From contig SVTL01000001.1 in assembly GCA_015063795.1 (NCBI GenBank), positions 237,614-301,613 on the forward strand: DNA of 64,000 bases. Reading direction: 5' to 3'. Positions within the stretch are counted from its first letter, which is position 1; each line of letters opens with the position of its first letter. The DNA comes from Oscillospiraceae bacterium (lineage in GTDB: Bacteria; Bacillota; Clostridia; Oscillospirales; CAG-272). A model generated the notes under the pieces. It searched no databases, was not told the DNA's origin, and saw nothing but the letters and a program-made list of their open reading frames with translations. Both the position numbers and the translations under genes were made by a program. Below, one piece after another: positions 8,571 through 17,385 of the stretch.

Positions 8571-9950
8571 TCAGTTTCTCTCTTCCATCGGAACATAGGA
8601 GCGGAGGGGAGAAACGGTCTGGTAAGCAGGACGGATGATGCGGGCGTTGGTGGTCATCTCCTCGATGCGGTGGGCGATCCATCCCGAAATACGGGAGGCG
8701 GCAAAGAGGGGCGTATAAAGCTCCTGCGGAATGCCCAGCGTCTTGTAGACGATGCCGGCATACAGGTCCATGTTGGCACAGATCTTCTTATCGCTGCCCT
8801 TGATCTTGTAGAACAGCTCGGGCGTCAGACGCTCCACGGTCTCGATGAGACGGAATTCGTCGCCGAAGCCCTTTTTCTCGGTCAGCGAGCGCGCCTGATT
8901 CTTGAGAAGCTTGGCGCGGGGATCGCTCAGCGTATAGATGGCATGTCCCATACCGTAAACAAGACCGCTGCGGTCATAAGCCTCTTTTTTGAGGATTTTG
9001 GTCAGATAGTCGGCAACCTCGCCCTCGTCATCCCAATTCTTCACGTTCTGCATGATGTTTCCGATCATGTCAGAGGCCTTGATGTTGGCGCCGCCGTGAC
9101 GGGGACCCTTCAGCGATCCGACGGCCGCGGCGATGGCGGAATAGGTGTCCGATCCCGTGGAGGAGACCACACGGGTGGTGAACGTGGAGTTGTTGCCCGC
9201 GCCGTGCTCGGCGTGAATGACCATGCACAGATCGAGAAGAAGCGCCTCCTCGCGGGTGAAGGTCTTGTCATCGCGCAGGGTACGCAGGATGCTCTCGGCG
9301 GTGGACTGGTCGTTTTTCGGGAAGTGGATGGTCAGGCTGTCGCGGTCATAGAAATGGCGCTTGGCCTGATAAGCATAGGCAAGAAGCATGGGGAAGCGTG
9401 CCACAAGCTCGATGCCCTGGCGCATGAGATTTTCCAGACTCATGTCATCGGGATTGCTGTCGTAGGAATAGAGGCCCAGCGTGGCACGCGCCATCTTGTT
9501 CATGATGTTGGGGGAGGGGGATTTGAGGATCAGATCCTCGGTGAAATATTCGGGGAGAAAGCGCAGATTGGAGAGAAGGTCGGTGAAGGCATCCAGCTGC
9601 TCCTTTGAGGGAAGCTCGCCGAAGAGAAGCAGGAAGGAGATCTCCTCAAAGCCGTAGCGGCCGCCGGTCATATAGCCCTGAACCAGGTCCTCCAGGTCGT
9701 ATCCGCGGTAGTAGAGCTTGCCCTCCACGGGAGTGTATACACCGTTGCGGATGTCATAGCCCACAACGTCGCCGATGCGGGTGAGACCGGCCAAAACACC
9801 GGTGCCGTCGGCATTTCGCAGACCGCGCTTGACGTTGTTGTTGATGTACAGCTGGGGATCGATGTGGTTGTTGCGGCGGTATTCCTCGCAGAAATCACGC
9901 ATAAAGGCGGCGCATTTTTCGGCGTTTTCGTTGGCAATGTTATCTTTCAT
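8571..9950 (-). CDS. gltA: Citrate synthase (citrate/2-methylcitrate synthase family)
   Basis: 459 residues; condenses acetyl-CoA and oxaloacetate to citrate in the cytoplasm, here probably feeding 2-oxoglutarate and glutamate synthesis in an anaerobe. Catalytic features are visible: HAEHGAGNNSTF with the first active-site His, GPRHGGAN with the second, and SGLVYGMGHAIYTLSDPRA with the region of the third His and substrate arginines. Length matches clostridial long-form citrate synthases, which carry an N-terminal extension. Start ATG at 9950 follows AGAGGA; the in-frame upstream ATG lacks a site. A promoter (TTGATT-N16-TATAAT on the minus strand, 10063 to 10036) lies in the 267-base gap upstream. 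No aconitase or isocitrate dehydrogenase gene is adjacent. Confidence 0.95.
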   Translation of the reverse strand: MKDNIANENAEKCAAFMRDFCEEYRRNNHIDPQLYINNNVKRGLRNADGTGVLAGLTRIGDVVGYDIRNGVYTPVEGKLYYRGYDLEDLVQGYMTGGRYGFEEISFLLLFGELPSKEQLDAFTDLLSNLRFLPEYFTEDLILKSPSPNIMNKMARATLGLYSYDSNPDDMSLENLMRQGIELVARFPMLLAYAYQAKRHFYDRDSLTIHFPKNDQSTAESILRTLRDDKTFTREEALLLDLCMVIHAEHGAGNNSTFTTRVVSSTGSDTYSAIAAAVGSLKGPRHGGANIKASDMIGNIMQNVKNWDDEGEVADYLTKILKKEAYDRSGLVYGMGHAIYTLSDPRAKLLKNQARSLTEKKGFGDEFRLIETVERLTPELFYKIKGSDKKICANMDLYAGIVYKTLGIPQELYTPLFAASRISGWIAHRIEEMTTNARIIRPAYQTVSPLRSYVPMEERN

Positions 9951-10035
9951 GGTGAATCCTCTTTTGTCAATCAAATGGTTTAAGTAAAACAATCATAAAG
10001 TTTAAATGCAAAACCTTATAAAACTCATAATACAC

Positions 10036-10063
10036 ATTATACAAATAAAATCAAGAAAATCAA
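10036..10063 (-). promoter_or_regulatory. Promoter for citrate synthase
   Basis: Reading leftward: TTGATT (10063-10058), 16 bases, TATAAT (10041-10036). The long AT-rich leader (about 80 bases) to the start codon shows no recognisable riboswitch. Confidence 0.5.
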
Positions 10064-10171
10064 GGTGAAAAGAAAACAAATTTTCGGTAAAAAAGAAGCG
10101 CCTTTATGTTTAGTATGACCAAAAATGAGGCAGATAACGGCAAACAGCAAGAAAAAATAGATTCAAAGAAC

Positions 10172-10200
10172 AAAAAAAAGACCGCCGAATCAACGGCGGC
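10172..10200 (-). terminator. Intrinsic terminator after the EEP-family gene
   Basis: Reading leftward, GCCGCCG pairs with CGGCGGT around TTGATT and is followed by eight T. It lies 19 bases after the stop of the leftward gene ending at 10219. Confidence 0.8.
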
Positions 10201-10218
10201 CGGAGATGATATGTTCGA

Positions 10219-11067
10219 TCAGATCACAACATCCGCAAAGGCGGGAGAGTGGTCGGACAGAGGGAGATAGTATGCAGGGGAATAGCGTTCGAAGCGGCGG
10301 ACGGAGCCATCCTCAAAGCCGCGGAGAAAGATGTGATCGACAGCGGAGGTGAAGGGTCTGTCGGAATAGAACGGATCGAAGCCCCATGGGAAGCAGCGGT
10401 GGTAACCGGCGGTGTTGTCGGCATAGTCCGTGGCAACATCGTGTGCGTGGACAAAGCCGTGCTCTTTTGCGGCAGTGACGGCAAGGGAGGGATAGTCGGC
10501 ATTGAAATCGCCCACGATAACAGCCGGGCATTGATAGGTCTTCTGAAATTCGCTGACCTTGTCAATGGCAAGCCCGATCTGATAAGCGCGCGCCTCATCG
10601 GAAAAGGGCTGGTAGGCACGGGATTCGGGGTTGTTGCTCTTCCACCACAGATGCGTGGACATGAAGAGGAAGAGATGACCGTTCTCCTTCACGCGGAAGA
10701 CACCGAGGTTGTAAGATTTTGTCTTGGCATTGTTGAAGCAGCCCTCATAAGACGGACAGGCGTCGGGATAGAGCTCAAAATGCGAATCCACCAGCTCAAA
10801 GCGGTCGGGGCGGTAGACAATGGGCGTATCTCTCCCCCACAAAAGGGCATAGCGAAGCCCCTCCTCCGCGCAGTAACGGATCATCTTGTCCGCCATGACC
10901 GCAGAGGTCTCCTGACAGCCGATGATGTCGGGCATCGTCTCTTTGTAAACGCGGACAAAGCCTCTCATGCGGACGGAAGCCGAGCAGTCGAGCCCTTTTT
11001 CCTCCCACGCGGGCTGATTGTTGTCGTTTTTCCATTGGTTGTGCGTCATCAGTCGAAGGGTATTCAT
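10219..11067 (-). CDS. Endonuclease/exonuclease/phosphatase (EEP) family hydrolase
   Basis: 282 residues with no signal peptide, so cytoplasmic. EEP-fold landmarks are in order: LRLMTHNQW (metal-binding Asn), IIGCQET (metal-binding Glu, about residue 50), FMSTHLWW (catalytic His region, about 140), VIVGDFNADY (Asp/Asn pair, about 190), VDHIF (about 252) and LSDHSPAFADV (final catalytic His). The family includes DNA repair nucleases, sphingomyelinase-like and phosphoinositide phosphatases, so the substrate cannot be named. ATG at 11067 is 6 bases after AAGGAG; an ATG two codons earlier abuts the site. It follows the histidine phosphatase gene with a 65-base gap and may be cotranscribed with it. 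Confidence 0.85.
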   Translation of the reverse strand: MNTLRLMTHNQWKNDNNQPAWEEKGLDCSASVRMRGFVRVYKETMPDIIGCQETSAVMADKMIRYCAEEGLRYALLWGRDTPIVYRPDRFELVDSHFELYPDACPSYEGCFNNAKTKSYNLGVFRVKENGHLFLFMSTHLWWKSNNPESRAYQPFSDEARAYQIGLAIDKVSEFQKTYQCPAVIVGDFNADYPSLAVTAAKEHGFVHAHDVATDYADNTAGYHRCFPWGFDPFYSDRPFTSAVDHIFLRGFEDGSVRRFERYSPAYYLPLSDHSPAFADVVI

Positions 11068-11132
11068 CTGCATCTCCTTATCCGTATGTAGAAAGATCGG
11101 AATGCCTTATCCAAGTCCTTGATTGAACTGTG

Positions 11133-11699
11133 TTATGCCGGGTTGATCCAGCTATGGAGGTACCAATGACCGCCCTCGCATTCAAATACGGCAACGGTGC
11201 AGTTGCGGCAAAGGAAGGTGTCACGGGGGACGGGGAAGGTGAGCACCTCGTCCAACATCGCCGAGAGAACGCCGCCGTGGGAAAAGACGGCGATGCATTG
11301 TTCGCTGCAGGTTTCCAGGTGCTTCATAAAGGAACGGATGCGCGCTTGGAACACATCGCGGTTCTCGCCGCCGAAGGAAGCAAAGCCCTCCGCATCCCGT
11401 CTGCTTTTTTCCTCCTCGGTCAGAGAGGTGGTGAGACGTCCTGCCAGCGAGCCTACGTTGATCTCCCGCGCCATCGGGTTTTCGGTATACTCACACCCGG
11501 GCAGGGCGGTTTCGGCGGTCTGCTTAGCACGGATCAGGTCGCTGGATTCGATGCGGTCAAAGGCGATGCTTTGCAAAAGCGGACGAAGGGCCTTTGCCTG
11601 CTCGATCCCCCTGTCGGTCAGACAGACCTGGGACCAGCCGCAATGGCATTTTTGTATGTTCGCTTCGCTTTCGCCGTGGCGGATCAGATAGAGCTTCAT
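11133..11699 (-). CDS. Histidine phosphatase (phosphoglycerate mutase-like) family protein
   Basis: 188 residues. The catalytic RHGE motif with the phospho-acceptor His is at residues 7-10 (YLIRHGESEAN). Arg in SSDLIRAKQTAE, the Glu-containing loop near residue 80 (AREINVGSLAG) and the second His in VFSHGGVLSAML complete the active site. Members dephosphorylate small metabolites; alpha-ribazole phosphatase (CobC) is one possibility, which would fit the corrinoid uptake operon at 59-64 kb, but nothing near this gene supports it. It is leftward, probably cotranscribed with the EEP hydrolase. Confidence 0.85.
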   Translation of the reverse strand: MKLYLIRHGESEANIQKCHCGWSQVCLTDRGIEQAKALRPLLQSIAFDRIESSDLIRAKQTAETALPGCEYTENPMAREINVGSLAGRLTTSLTEEEKSRRDAEGFASFGGENRDVFQARIRSFMKHLETCSEQCIAVFSHGGVLSAMLDEVLTFPVPRDTFLCRNCTVAVFECEGGHWYLHSWINPA

Positions 11700-11787
11700 G
11701 GTTGTCCTCGTTGTTTCTTTTCATAAAAGGCGGAGTCAGATACGGTCTTCATACCGCTCGGCAACCGATGCTCTTAGCATAAGATAA

Positions 11788-13161
11788 TCAATAGGTAAGA
11801 TAAACCTTCATGTCCAGATAGCGGTTGACAACCTTCTGCAGTCCTGCCATCTCCTCGGCGGATGCGAGAACATCAACAAAGTTGGTCTTCTTATCGTATT
11901 TGTAATAGGTCGCGCGGTACTTGGCTGCGCTGAACGCAGAGTCGATGGAGGTATCGGTGCAGAAGGAATAGGGCTGACCGATGGCCGTCTCGCCGGTGAT
12001 GGAGCAGTAAACCGTCAGCGCGGTGAGGTAGCCGGCGAGCATATTGGGATGATAGCCGTCCTTTTCGGAGGCGGCAACGATAAAGCTGTTTCCGTTATAG
12101 GTCTGCTTGCTTCCGGGAACAGAAGCCGCGCCGCGGATGACATCGGCGATGGGAAGTCCCCAGTCTATCACCTGAATGCCCTCTTGTTCCAGCTTTTTCA
12201 TGGCCGGCATCTGACGGTAATAAGAATAATGGGGCATTTCCAGCTTATAGGTGTGATAATAAACGGCGGTGTGGATGGCGTAAAGGATTTTCACATCGGG
12301 ATTGGCATCGGTGAAGATCTTGGCATAGCTCTTGATCTGCTCAACATACTGATCGACGCTTTCTCCTTTGGGCTGGTTCAGATCCTGCAGGATCACGTAG
12401 TCAAAGGAACGATCCTTCAGGTCGCTCAGATGGCTGGTGCCGGCACAGTTGGTTCCCGCGTCGCACGTATCGCTGAGAATGTCCTTCAGCTTGTGATTGC
12501 CGTAGGTCCAGTTGGTGACCGAAACATCGGCGCCGTTGGCCTTGCAGAGCTGGTAGAAATAGCCCTCGTCATCGCTGCGGTCGGTCTGGGATCGGACGGT
12601 GTTGGTTTTCTTGATGACCGCATGGCCGTAGTAGATATAGGAGCAGCCGACAAACAGCACCTTTTTGCCGTCGAGAAGGTCCTTGCCTGCGCCGACAGCG
12701 GAAGCTTCGCTTGTCTTTCGTCCCTGCTCAAAGGTGTCCTGTCCCATCTCGCCGCAGGCGCAGGAGAGGTAATAGAGCGTGCCGTGGTCGGCATCGGCAT
12801 CGGCGGCGAAGTGCTTGGCATCGGCGGTTTTTACGTCAAAGGCATGGACGTGCTGAGGGGCAGTTGTTACCGCGGGGGCGGACGTAGTCTGTTCGGGGGA
12901 AGTGGTGCCGTATCCATCGGGCGCAGACGTTTCGGGAACGGGGCTGAGGGTTTCGCGATGGTCGGGATGCGTGGTGACGGGAGCAGACGTGCTTTCCGTG
13001 GGCACGACTGTGGTGCTTTCCGTGGGCACGACTGTGGTGTTTTCCGCAGACTCGGACAGTGTTGCGCCTTCTTCGGGCGGAAGAGGCTGAGGCGAAGAGT
13101 CACAGGCGGACAGAAGCAGAAAGAGCGATAAGAGAAGAGTGAGCAGGATGATTTTTTTCAT
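11788..13161 (-). CDS. Lipoprotein with SGNH/DUF4886-like hydrolase domain
   Basis: 457 residues. Signal peptide with lipobox LLLSAC (Cys about residue 20), then a Pro/Ser/Thr linker (about 22-100) that holds a tandem TTVVPTES duplication, then a catalytic domain from about 165. Block I is GCSYIYYGHA rather than GDS or GNS, and block V is DGYHPN with the Asp-x-x-His pair. This fits an SGNH esterase of the DUF4886 type acting outside the membrane, possibly on carbohydrate acyl groups. The Asn/Asp-to-Cys change next to the nucleophile is unusual. ATG at 13161 follows GGAGG. It lies 44 bases downstream of the zinc-ribbon protein gene, so probably one operon. Confidence 0.75.
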   Translation of the reverse strand: MKKIILLTLLLSLFLLLSACDSSPQPLPPEEGATLSESAENTTVVPTESTTVVPTESTSAPVTTHPDHRETLSPVPETSAPDGYGTTSPEQTTSAPAVTTAPQHVHAFDVKTADAKHFAADADADHGTLYYLSCACGEMGQDTFEQGRKTSEASAVGAGKDLLDGKKVLFVGCSYIYYGHAVIKKTNTVRSQTDRSDDEGYFYQLCKANGADVSVTNWTYGNHKLKDILSDTCDAGTNCAGTSHLSDLKDRSFDYVILQDLNQPKGESVDQYVEQIKSYAKIFTDANPDVKILYAIHTAVYYHTYKLEMPHYSYYRQMPAMKKLEQEGIQVIDWGLPIADVIRGAASVPGSKQTYNGNSFIVAASEKDGYHPNMLAGYLTALTVYCSITGETAIGQPYSFCTDTSIDSAFSAAKYRATYYKYDKKTNFVDVLASAEEMAGLQKVVNRYLDMKVYLTY

Positions 13162-13205
13162 GAGTGGTTCCTCCGAACATGTAATGGATTCAGGCAGCAA
13201 GCTCT

Positions 13206-13505
13206 TTACCTGTGCCGTTTGCAGAAGCCCTTGTATCCGCAGTGCGGGCATTTGGCCAAGCGCTTTCGTCCGATGTGGATGCACACGGAAAGCTGATACC
13301 ATTTGGGCTTAAAGACCGTTTGGCACTTCGGGCAGACAAAGGAGAAGCTCATCAAAAGAACATAGGAGAGAAGGAAGATCACGCAGACGGGAAGGACGAC
13401 GAAATACCACGGTACCTCGAACGATTGCCCGAACCAATTGACCTTGCATGAACAAAGCAGAAACATGAGCGACAGGGTGAGAAGGAATAAGAGTGCTTTT
13501 TTCAT
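13206..13505 (-). CDS. Small membrane protein with C-terminal zinc ribbon
   Basis: 99 residues. An N-terminal hydrophobic segment ends in LLCSC, which could be a lipobox, and a second helix (about 37-60) follows. The C-terminus carries two zinc knuckles, CPKC and CPHC, separated by a basic stretch. ATG at 13505 has a weak upstream site; ATG at 13523 is an alternative that adds six residues. Such proteins recur in this window (40.3-41.9 kb). The function is not recognised. Confidence 0.6.
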   Translation of the reverse strand: MKKALLFLLTLSLMFLLCSCKVNWFGQSFEVPWYFVVLPVCVIFLLSYVLLMSFSFVCPKCQTVFKPKWYQLSVCIHIGRKRLAKCPHCGYKGFCKRHR

Positions 13506-13603
13506 TTCAAAACCGCCTTTCATCTATCATAATACCATAAATGCCGCCGTATGGCAAGGGAATGCAAAAGAATTTTTTCTTCTGCGCCGAACCCTGCCTT
13601 TTC

Positions 13604-13633
13604 TTGACAAAAACCGTGCCTTTGTGGTATAAT
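13604..13633 (+). promoter_or_regulatory. Sigma-A promoter for the TauE/SafE gene
   Basis: TTGACA at 13604-13609, an 18-base spacer and TATAAT at 13628-13633 lie 35 bases before the start codon. Confidence 0.75.
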
Positions 13634-13668
13634 CGGAATCAAGTACGATACAAGGCGGTGGTCTTCCC

Positions 13669-14403
13669 ATGGATCTCATTCAAATCGTGTGGCTGGCTGT
13701 CATAACCGTGATCGGCAGCTACATTCAGAGCGTGAGCGGCTTCGGCTTCGGCATTTTTGCCATGCTGTTTTTGCCGAATCTGCTTCTTTTCACCGAAGCG
13801 AACATGCTCTCGTCCATTCTCAGCCTGCTGACATCGGCCACCGTCGTTCTGGCAACCTTTCGTCAGATCCATTGGAAAAACATCACCTTTCCCGCACTCG
13901 GATGCATTGCCGCCTCGCTGTTTGCCGTAGCCTTTGTCAAGTCGCAGAAGAATGAAACGATGGTGCTTCTTCTGGGCATCGCCATGTGCCTGTTGAGCCT
14001 GTATTTCTTTTTCTTCTCGGGCAAGATCAAGATCAAGCCGACCTGGTATGCAGGATTGATCGCTGGCGTTTTGTCCGGCATTATGGGCGGCCTGTTCTCG
14101 ACGGGAGGTCCACCTGCGGTCATTTACTTTCTGCAGTCGGAGGAGGATTCCGACCGCTATCTGCCGACGATTTCAGCCTATTTTGTGTTAACGAACTTCT
14201 CTTTGATCGTAACGAAGGCGGTGGCCGGCTTCATCACGGTGAATGTGTGGCTGGGGCTTGCAGTCGGTGTTGTGGGCATGATCGTTGGTTCTCTGATCGG
14301 CAAGTCCACGCGCGAAAAGATCAAGCCCGCCGTGCTGAAAAAGATCGTGTATGCGGTCATGGCCTGCGGCGGCATCGTGAACATTTTGAAGGTTTTGATG
14401 TGA
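13669..14403 (+). CDS. TauE/SafE-family sulfite/organosulfonate exporter-like membrane protein
   Basis: 244 residues with about eight membrane helices in two similar halves. Typical family motifs are GFGFGIFAMLFLP near residues 24-36 and the second-half repeat GIMGGLFSTGGPPAVIYFL near 140-158. Family members export or import small anions such as sulfite, sulfoacetate or taurine; the substrate here is unknown. It is monocistronic, with its own strong promoter and a bidirectional terminator at 14603-14637. A decayed partial copy of the same gene lies at 17195-17358 (see that entry). Confidence 0.88.
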   Translation: MDLIQIVWLAVITVIGSYIQSVSGFGFGIFAMLFLPNLLLFTEANMLSSILSLLTSATVVLATFRQIHWKNITFPALGCIAASLFAVAFVKSQKNETMVLLLGIAMCLLSLYFFFFSGKIKIKPTWYAGLIAGVLSGIMGGLFSTGGPPAVIYFLQSEEDSDRYLPTISAYFVLTNFSLIVTKAVAGFITVNVWLGLAVGVVGMIVGSLIGKSTREKIKPAVLKKIVYAVMACGGIVNILKVLM

Positions 14404-14602
14404 GAATGGGTTGAAACGGGGAATCAACCATTTGTGATTCGGATGAGTTCTTCAACGTGACATGCCTGCTTTGCCAACGTGGCGTTGCTTCACTTCGATT
14501 CTTTTCAGGCGAATAAACCGAGCAATTCCAAGCCAAGGCGTTGTCTTCCTGCGGGAAGAGTGCGCTTGCTCACCAATCAAGGTGGCAGTCGAAACAGAAA
14601 AG

Positions 14603-14637
14603 AGCCGATGCGGAACGAAATCCACATCGGCTTTTTT
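14603..14637. terminator. Bidirectional intrinsic terminator
   Basis: AGCCGATG pairs with CATCGGCT, with an A run before and a T run after. It separates the rightward TauE gene from the leftward GH36 gene. The rest of 14404-14691 shows no gene. Confidence 0.75.
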
Positions 14638-14691
14638 ACTGTCCTCAGGCATCAAATGCACAAAGCTGCAGAATCCTCTAACATCATATTC

Positions 14692-16968
14692 TCATTCGGC
14701 TTCGGAGATCCAGATCATGTCTGAGCCGACGCCGAGGATCTGCACATCCATACCGTCGCTCATAAGCACACTTCCTTTTACAACGGTATTCTGTTCGATC
14801 CGATCTTCAAATGTAAGGCTGTATTGTTTGTCAGGATCAAGGCCGTCCATCACCACGCGGTAAACATTTCCCGCATCCTTGTTCGGCTTGAAGAGGAACA
14901 CGACACCCTTGATCTCCTGATCGGAATCGGGATCCGCATACATGACACCGTCCCAGTTCTTGCCGTCAGGTCTCGGCAGAATATGGTAAAGCTCTCCGTC
15001 GCGGACGAGCGGACGCACCTTTTCGCGGTACATCTCGGCATACTGCTTGATATACTCACGCTCGATCGTCAGGCTCCCGGAACTGAACATCGGAGTGCCG
15101 AGTATCATGGTGCGATATCCCATATCAAGCATCGTATCCTTCCAGTTTTCGGCATTTGCCGTCGGATCGGGCTCCACCTTCGGATAAAAATACTGGGGCG
15201 TGTCGGGATTGAAGGTATCCATATTGACCGGAAGCTGAAGCTGGGCGGGATGGATCACGTAAGACGAATCGTAAAAGGTAGTACGCAGACTGAGATAGTT
15301 TGCCGAGTCATCGCAGTTGATGACAACCGCCTGTGTCGCGGTAAAAAGATCCTTCATCGATCCGCCGCTTGAACAGCTTTCGTATCGGAATCCCTCCACA
15401 TTGCGGTAAAGATGCTGTATGATGTCTCTGAACCCGACCGTACACCAGTACATAACATCGCTTCCGTTTGCACTGTGTCGGTTTTCGTTCGGCGAGGTAT
15501 AACTGATCGGCTCGAAGTCAGAGCGCCATGTTGAGATTTTGTTTCCTTTAAAAAATTCGGTAAGCGCTGTTTTCAGATACTCGACACACGCTTCGTTTCC
15601 CAGATCCGCGCTGCGTCCGGTTGTGATGTGTCTGTTCCCGAACCATTCGGGATGTGTGAGCGAATTGAATTCACCGAATTGATCCGTCGGATTGAGATTG
15701 GCATCAACCGTATCGTGCAGGAGAAGGTACGTCGTCCAGCTCAGTCCTTTTCTTCCGACCAGCCGTCCGAAATCGGTAAGGGACGTGCATCCGTAACCTT
15801 TCAGCACACCGATATAAGCATCGTTTCTCAGCATCCACGAGCCTTCAAGCGTGCTCCAGGCGTGATTGACGGCAGTCTCGTTGGTCCACCAGCCGTAATC
15901 CCATTTGATCGCCTCAACGCTGATGTCCACCGCCTCAATGCCGATCTGCATATCCATTTGAGTCAGAGGCTCGTTTGCATGATCCCGCAGAACCGCAGGA
16001 ACCTTGCAGTCAAAGAACCACGCTTTGAAACGGTTGCTTCCGTCATCAACGGATCCGTCATAAACGCCGTAATAGACTGACGGGAATACGAACGTTTCGC
16101 CGGACGGAACCTTTGTCTTGAAATACCCCTTATTCTCCGAAACACCGTCCATATCGACCGACAAGGTCAGGCTGTTGTTCTCACCGCCTTCTGCCAGCAC
16201 ACGGCCGGATGACCACTCAAGCGCCGCGTAAATGCCGTTTTCCGATTGGTTGTTCACGTACACCATCGGCAGATATCCGCTCGCATTGAAATTCTGGAAG
16301 GTGTTGACCCACGCCTCGACGCTCAGATTTTTCCGCCATTTGTTTTCCTTGATGGCGTTTCCGACAAAGACCGTACCGTCGTGATGAACATGGCCCTGAG
16401 CGATGCCGCTTTCTTTTTTGACGGTGAATACGGTCGTTTCTTCGCTGAGAGACGTCAAGGACAGCGAGGAAAAAGAAGACGGAACGAGAATCATATCTTC
16501 ACTTGCGTTGTTGGTGAAATGGGTTATAAATTCGAACGGGCCGTTCAGACTCTCTCGTGCAAGGCATGACACATCAAGCGACAGCTTTCCGCTCAAGTCG
16601 GTAAAGCGGAATGTATAACCGGTTACAGGCACTCCGTTTTCCTCGGACGATCGTTCGATACGGTCATGAAACTGCCATATGATTTCCGTGAGTTTTTCGT
16701 TCTGCTCATCATCCCGATAATATTTCGGGAGAGCATAAAAAGAAGAATCCGATACAAAGCTTTTAGCGGATGATGTTGTCGCAAGATAGGTAATGCGGAG
16801 CGTGTCACCGGAAGGCTTGAGACGGATCTCGGAGTCTTTGCTGAACAGAGACACTTCGCCGTCCATGGGAATGGGCGCATCTTCGTCCGCATCCTTCGAA
16901 CATCCGTTGAACAAAGCCGCCGTCAACAGCAGCATGGAGCAAAGAAGACGTTTTATGCTTTTTTTCAT
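14692..16968 (-). CDS. GH36-like alpha-galactosidase lipoprotein
   Basis: 758 residues. The signal peptide ends in a lipobox (LFNGC, Cys about 24), so the enzyme is anchored outside the membrane. An N-terminal beta-sandwich is followed by a TIM barrel from about residue 370 (AIKWDYGWWTN). Two family acidic residues are visible: WRSDFEP (Asp484, nucleophile position of GH36) and YESCSSGGSMKD (Asp540, acid/base position). It presumably hydrolyses alpha-galactosides. The nucleophile motif departs from the usual KWD.N, so substrate specificity may differ. ATG at 16968 follows AAAGGAAATCAACGT. Promoter TTGACA-N17-TATACT lies upstream. It is divergent from the GH20 gene, so the two may form a glycan-use locus. 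Confidence 0.85.
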   Translation of the reverse strand: MKKSIKRLLCSMLLLTAALFNGCSKDADEDAPIPMDGEVSLFSKDSEIRLKPSGDTLRITYLATTSSAKSFVSDSSFYALPKYYRDDEQNEKLTEIIWQFHDRIERSSEENGVPVTGYTFRFTDLSGKLSLDVSCLARESLNGPFEFITHFTNNASEDMILVPSSFSSLSLTSLSEETTVFTVKKESGIAQGHVHHDGTVFVGNAIKENKWRKNLSVEAWVNTFQNFNASGYLPMVYVNNQSENGIYAALEWSSGRVLAEGGENNSLTLSVDMDGVSENKGYFKTKVPSGETFVFPSVYYGVYDGSVDDGSNRFKAWFFDCKVPAVLRDHANEPLTQMDMQIGIEAVDISVEAIKWDYGWWTNETAVNHAWSTLEGSWMLRNDAYIGVLKGYGCTSLTDFGRLVGRKGLSWTTYLLLHDTVDANLNPTDQFGEFNSLTHPEWFGNRHITTGRSADLGNEACVEYLKTALTEFFKGNKISTWRSDFEPISYTSPNENRHSANGSDVMYWCTVGFRDIIQHLYRNVEGFRYESCSSGGSMKDLFTATQAVVINCDDSANYLSLRTTFYDSSYVIHPAQLQLPVNMDTFNPDTPQYFYPKVEPDPTANAENWKDTMLDMGYRTMILGTPMFSSGSLTIEREYIKQYAEMYREKVRPLVRDGELYHILPRPDGKNWDGVMYADPDSDQEIKGVVFLFKPNKDAGNVYRVVMDGLDPDKQYSLTFEDRIEQNTVVKGSVLMSDGMDVQILGVGSDMIWISEAE

Positions 16969-17005
16969 ACGTTGATTTCCTTTCAGCTCATGTGTTTCTA
17001 ATTGA

Positions 17006-17034
17006 AGTATATCACAGGCAATGGATCGTGTCAA
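17006..17034 (-). promoter_or_regulatory. Sigma-A promoter for the GH36 gene
   Basis: Leftward TTGACA (17034-17029), 17-base spacer, TATACT (17011-17006), 38 bases before the GH36 start codon. Confidence 0.75.
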
Positions 17035-17144
17035 GCATAATGGATCCGATCGTCTCCGCGCGCGGTGTGAGCCATGAGCCCGCTGTCCGCAGCAAAGGAG
17101 CGGGACGGGCGAAGGATCCAATTTTTCATTTTCCCGCTCTTCTC

Positions 17145-17173
17145 TTGAAAAAGAGAAAACAATATGATACAAT
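17145..17173 (+). promoter_or_regulatory. Sigma-A promoter upstream of the TauE remnant and GH20 gene
   Basis: TTGAAA (17145-17150), 17 bases, TACAAT (17168-17173). It probably once served the now-broken TauE copy and now reads through it into the GH20 gene. Confidence 0.55.
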
Positions 17174-17194
17174 GAGACAAACGGTCCTGCGCGG

Positions 17195-17358
17195 CAAAAA
17201 CGAAACGAGGGTGCTCCTTTTGGGCATTGCCAAGTGCCTGTTGAGCCTGCATGTCTTTTTCACCCCCGCGCAGAATCAATCCCGCCGTGCTGAAAAAGAT
17301 CGTGTGTGCGGTCATGGCCTGCGGCGGCATCGTCACTATCATCAGGTATTTTCTGTAA
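17195..17358 (+). pseudogene. Decayed, internally deleted second copy of the TauE/SafE gene
   Basis: Two segments match the intact TauE gene. 17195-17264 corresponds to about 13948-14017 (peptide KNETRVLLLGIAKCLLSLH against KNETMVLLLGIAMCLLSLY), and 17276-17358 corresponds to 14325-14403 (NPAVLKKIVCAVMACGGIV against KPAVLKKIVYAVMACGGIV) with its own stop. About 300 bases between them are gone and the two segments lie in different frames. It is therefore a paralogous or duplicated gene remnant sitting in the leader of the GH20 gene. Confidence 0.8.
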
Positions 17359-17385
17359 AAATGATTGTATGAAAGGGGTATGACC

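Noticed and set aside
8553-9608. 351-codon rightward frame opposite citrate synthase
   Set aside because: Citrate synthase catalytic motifs are intact on the minus strand; the opposite frame is a shadow without a plausible start.
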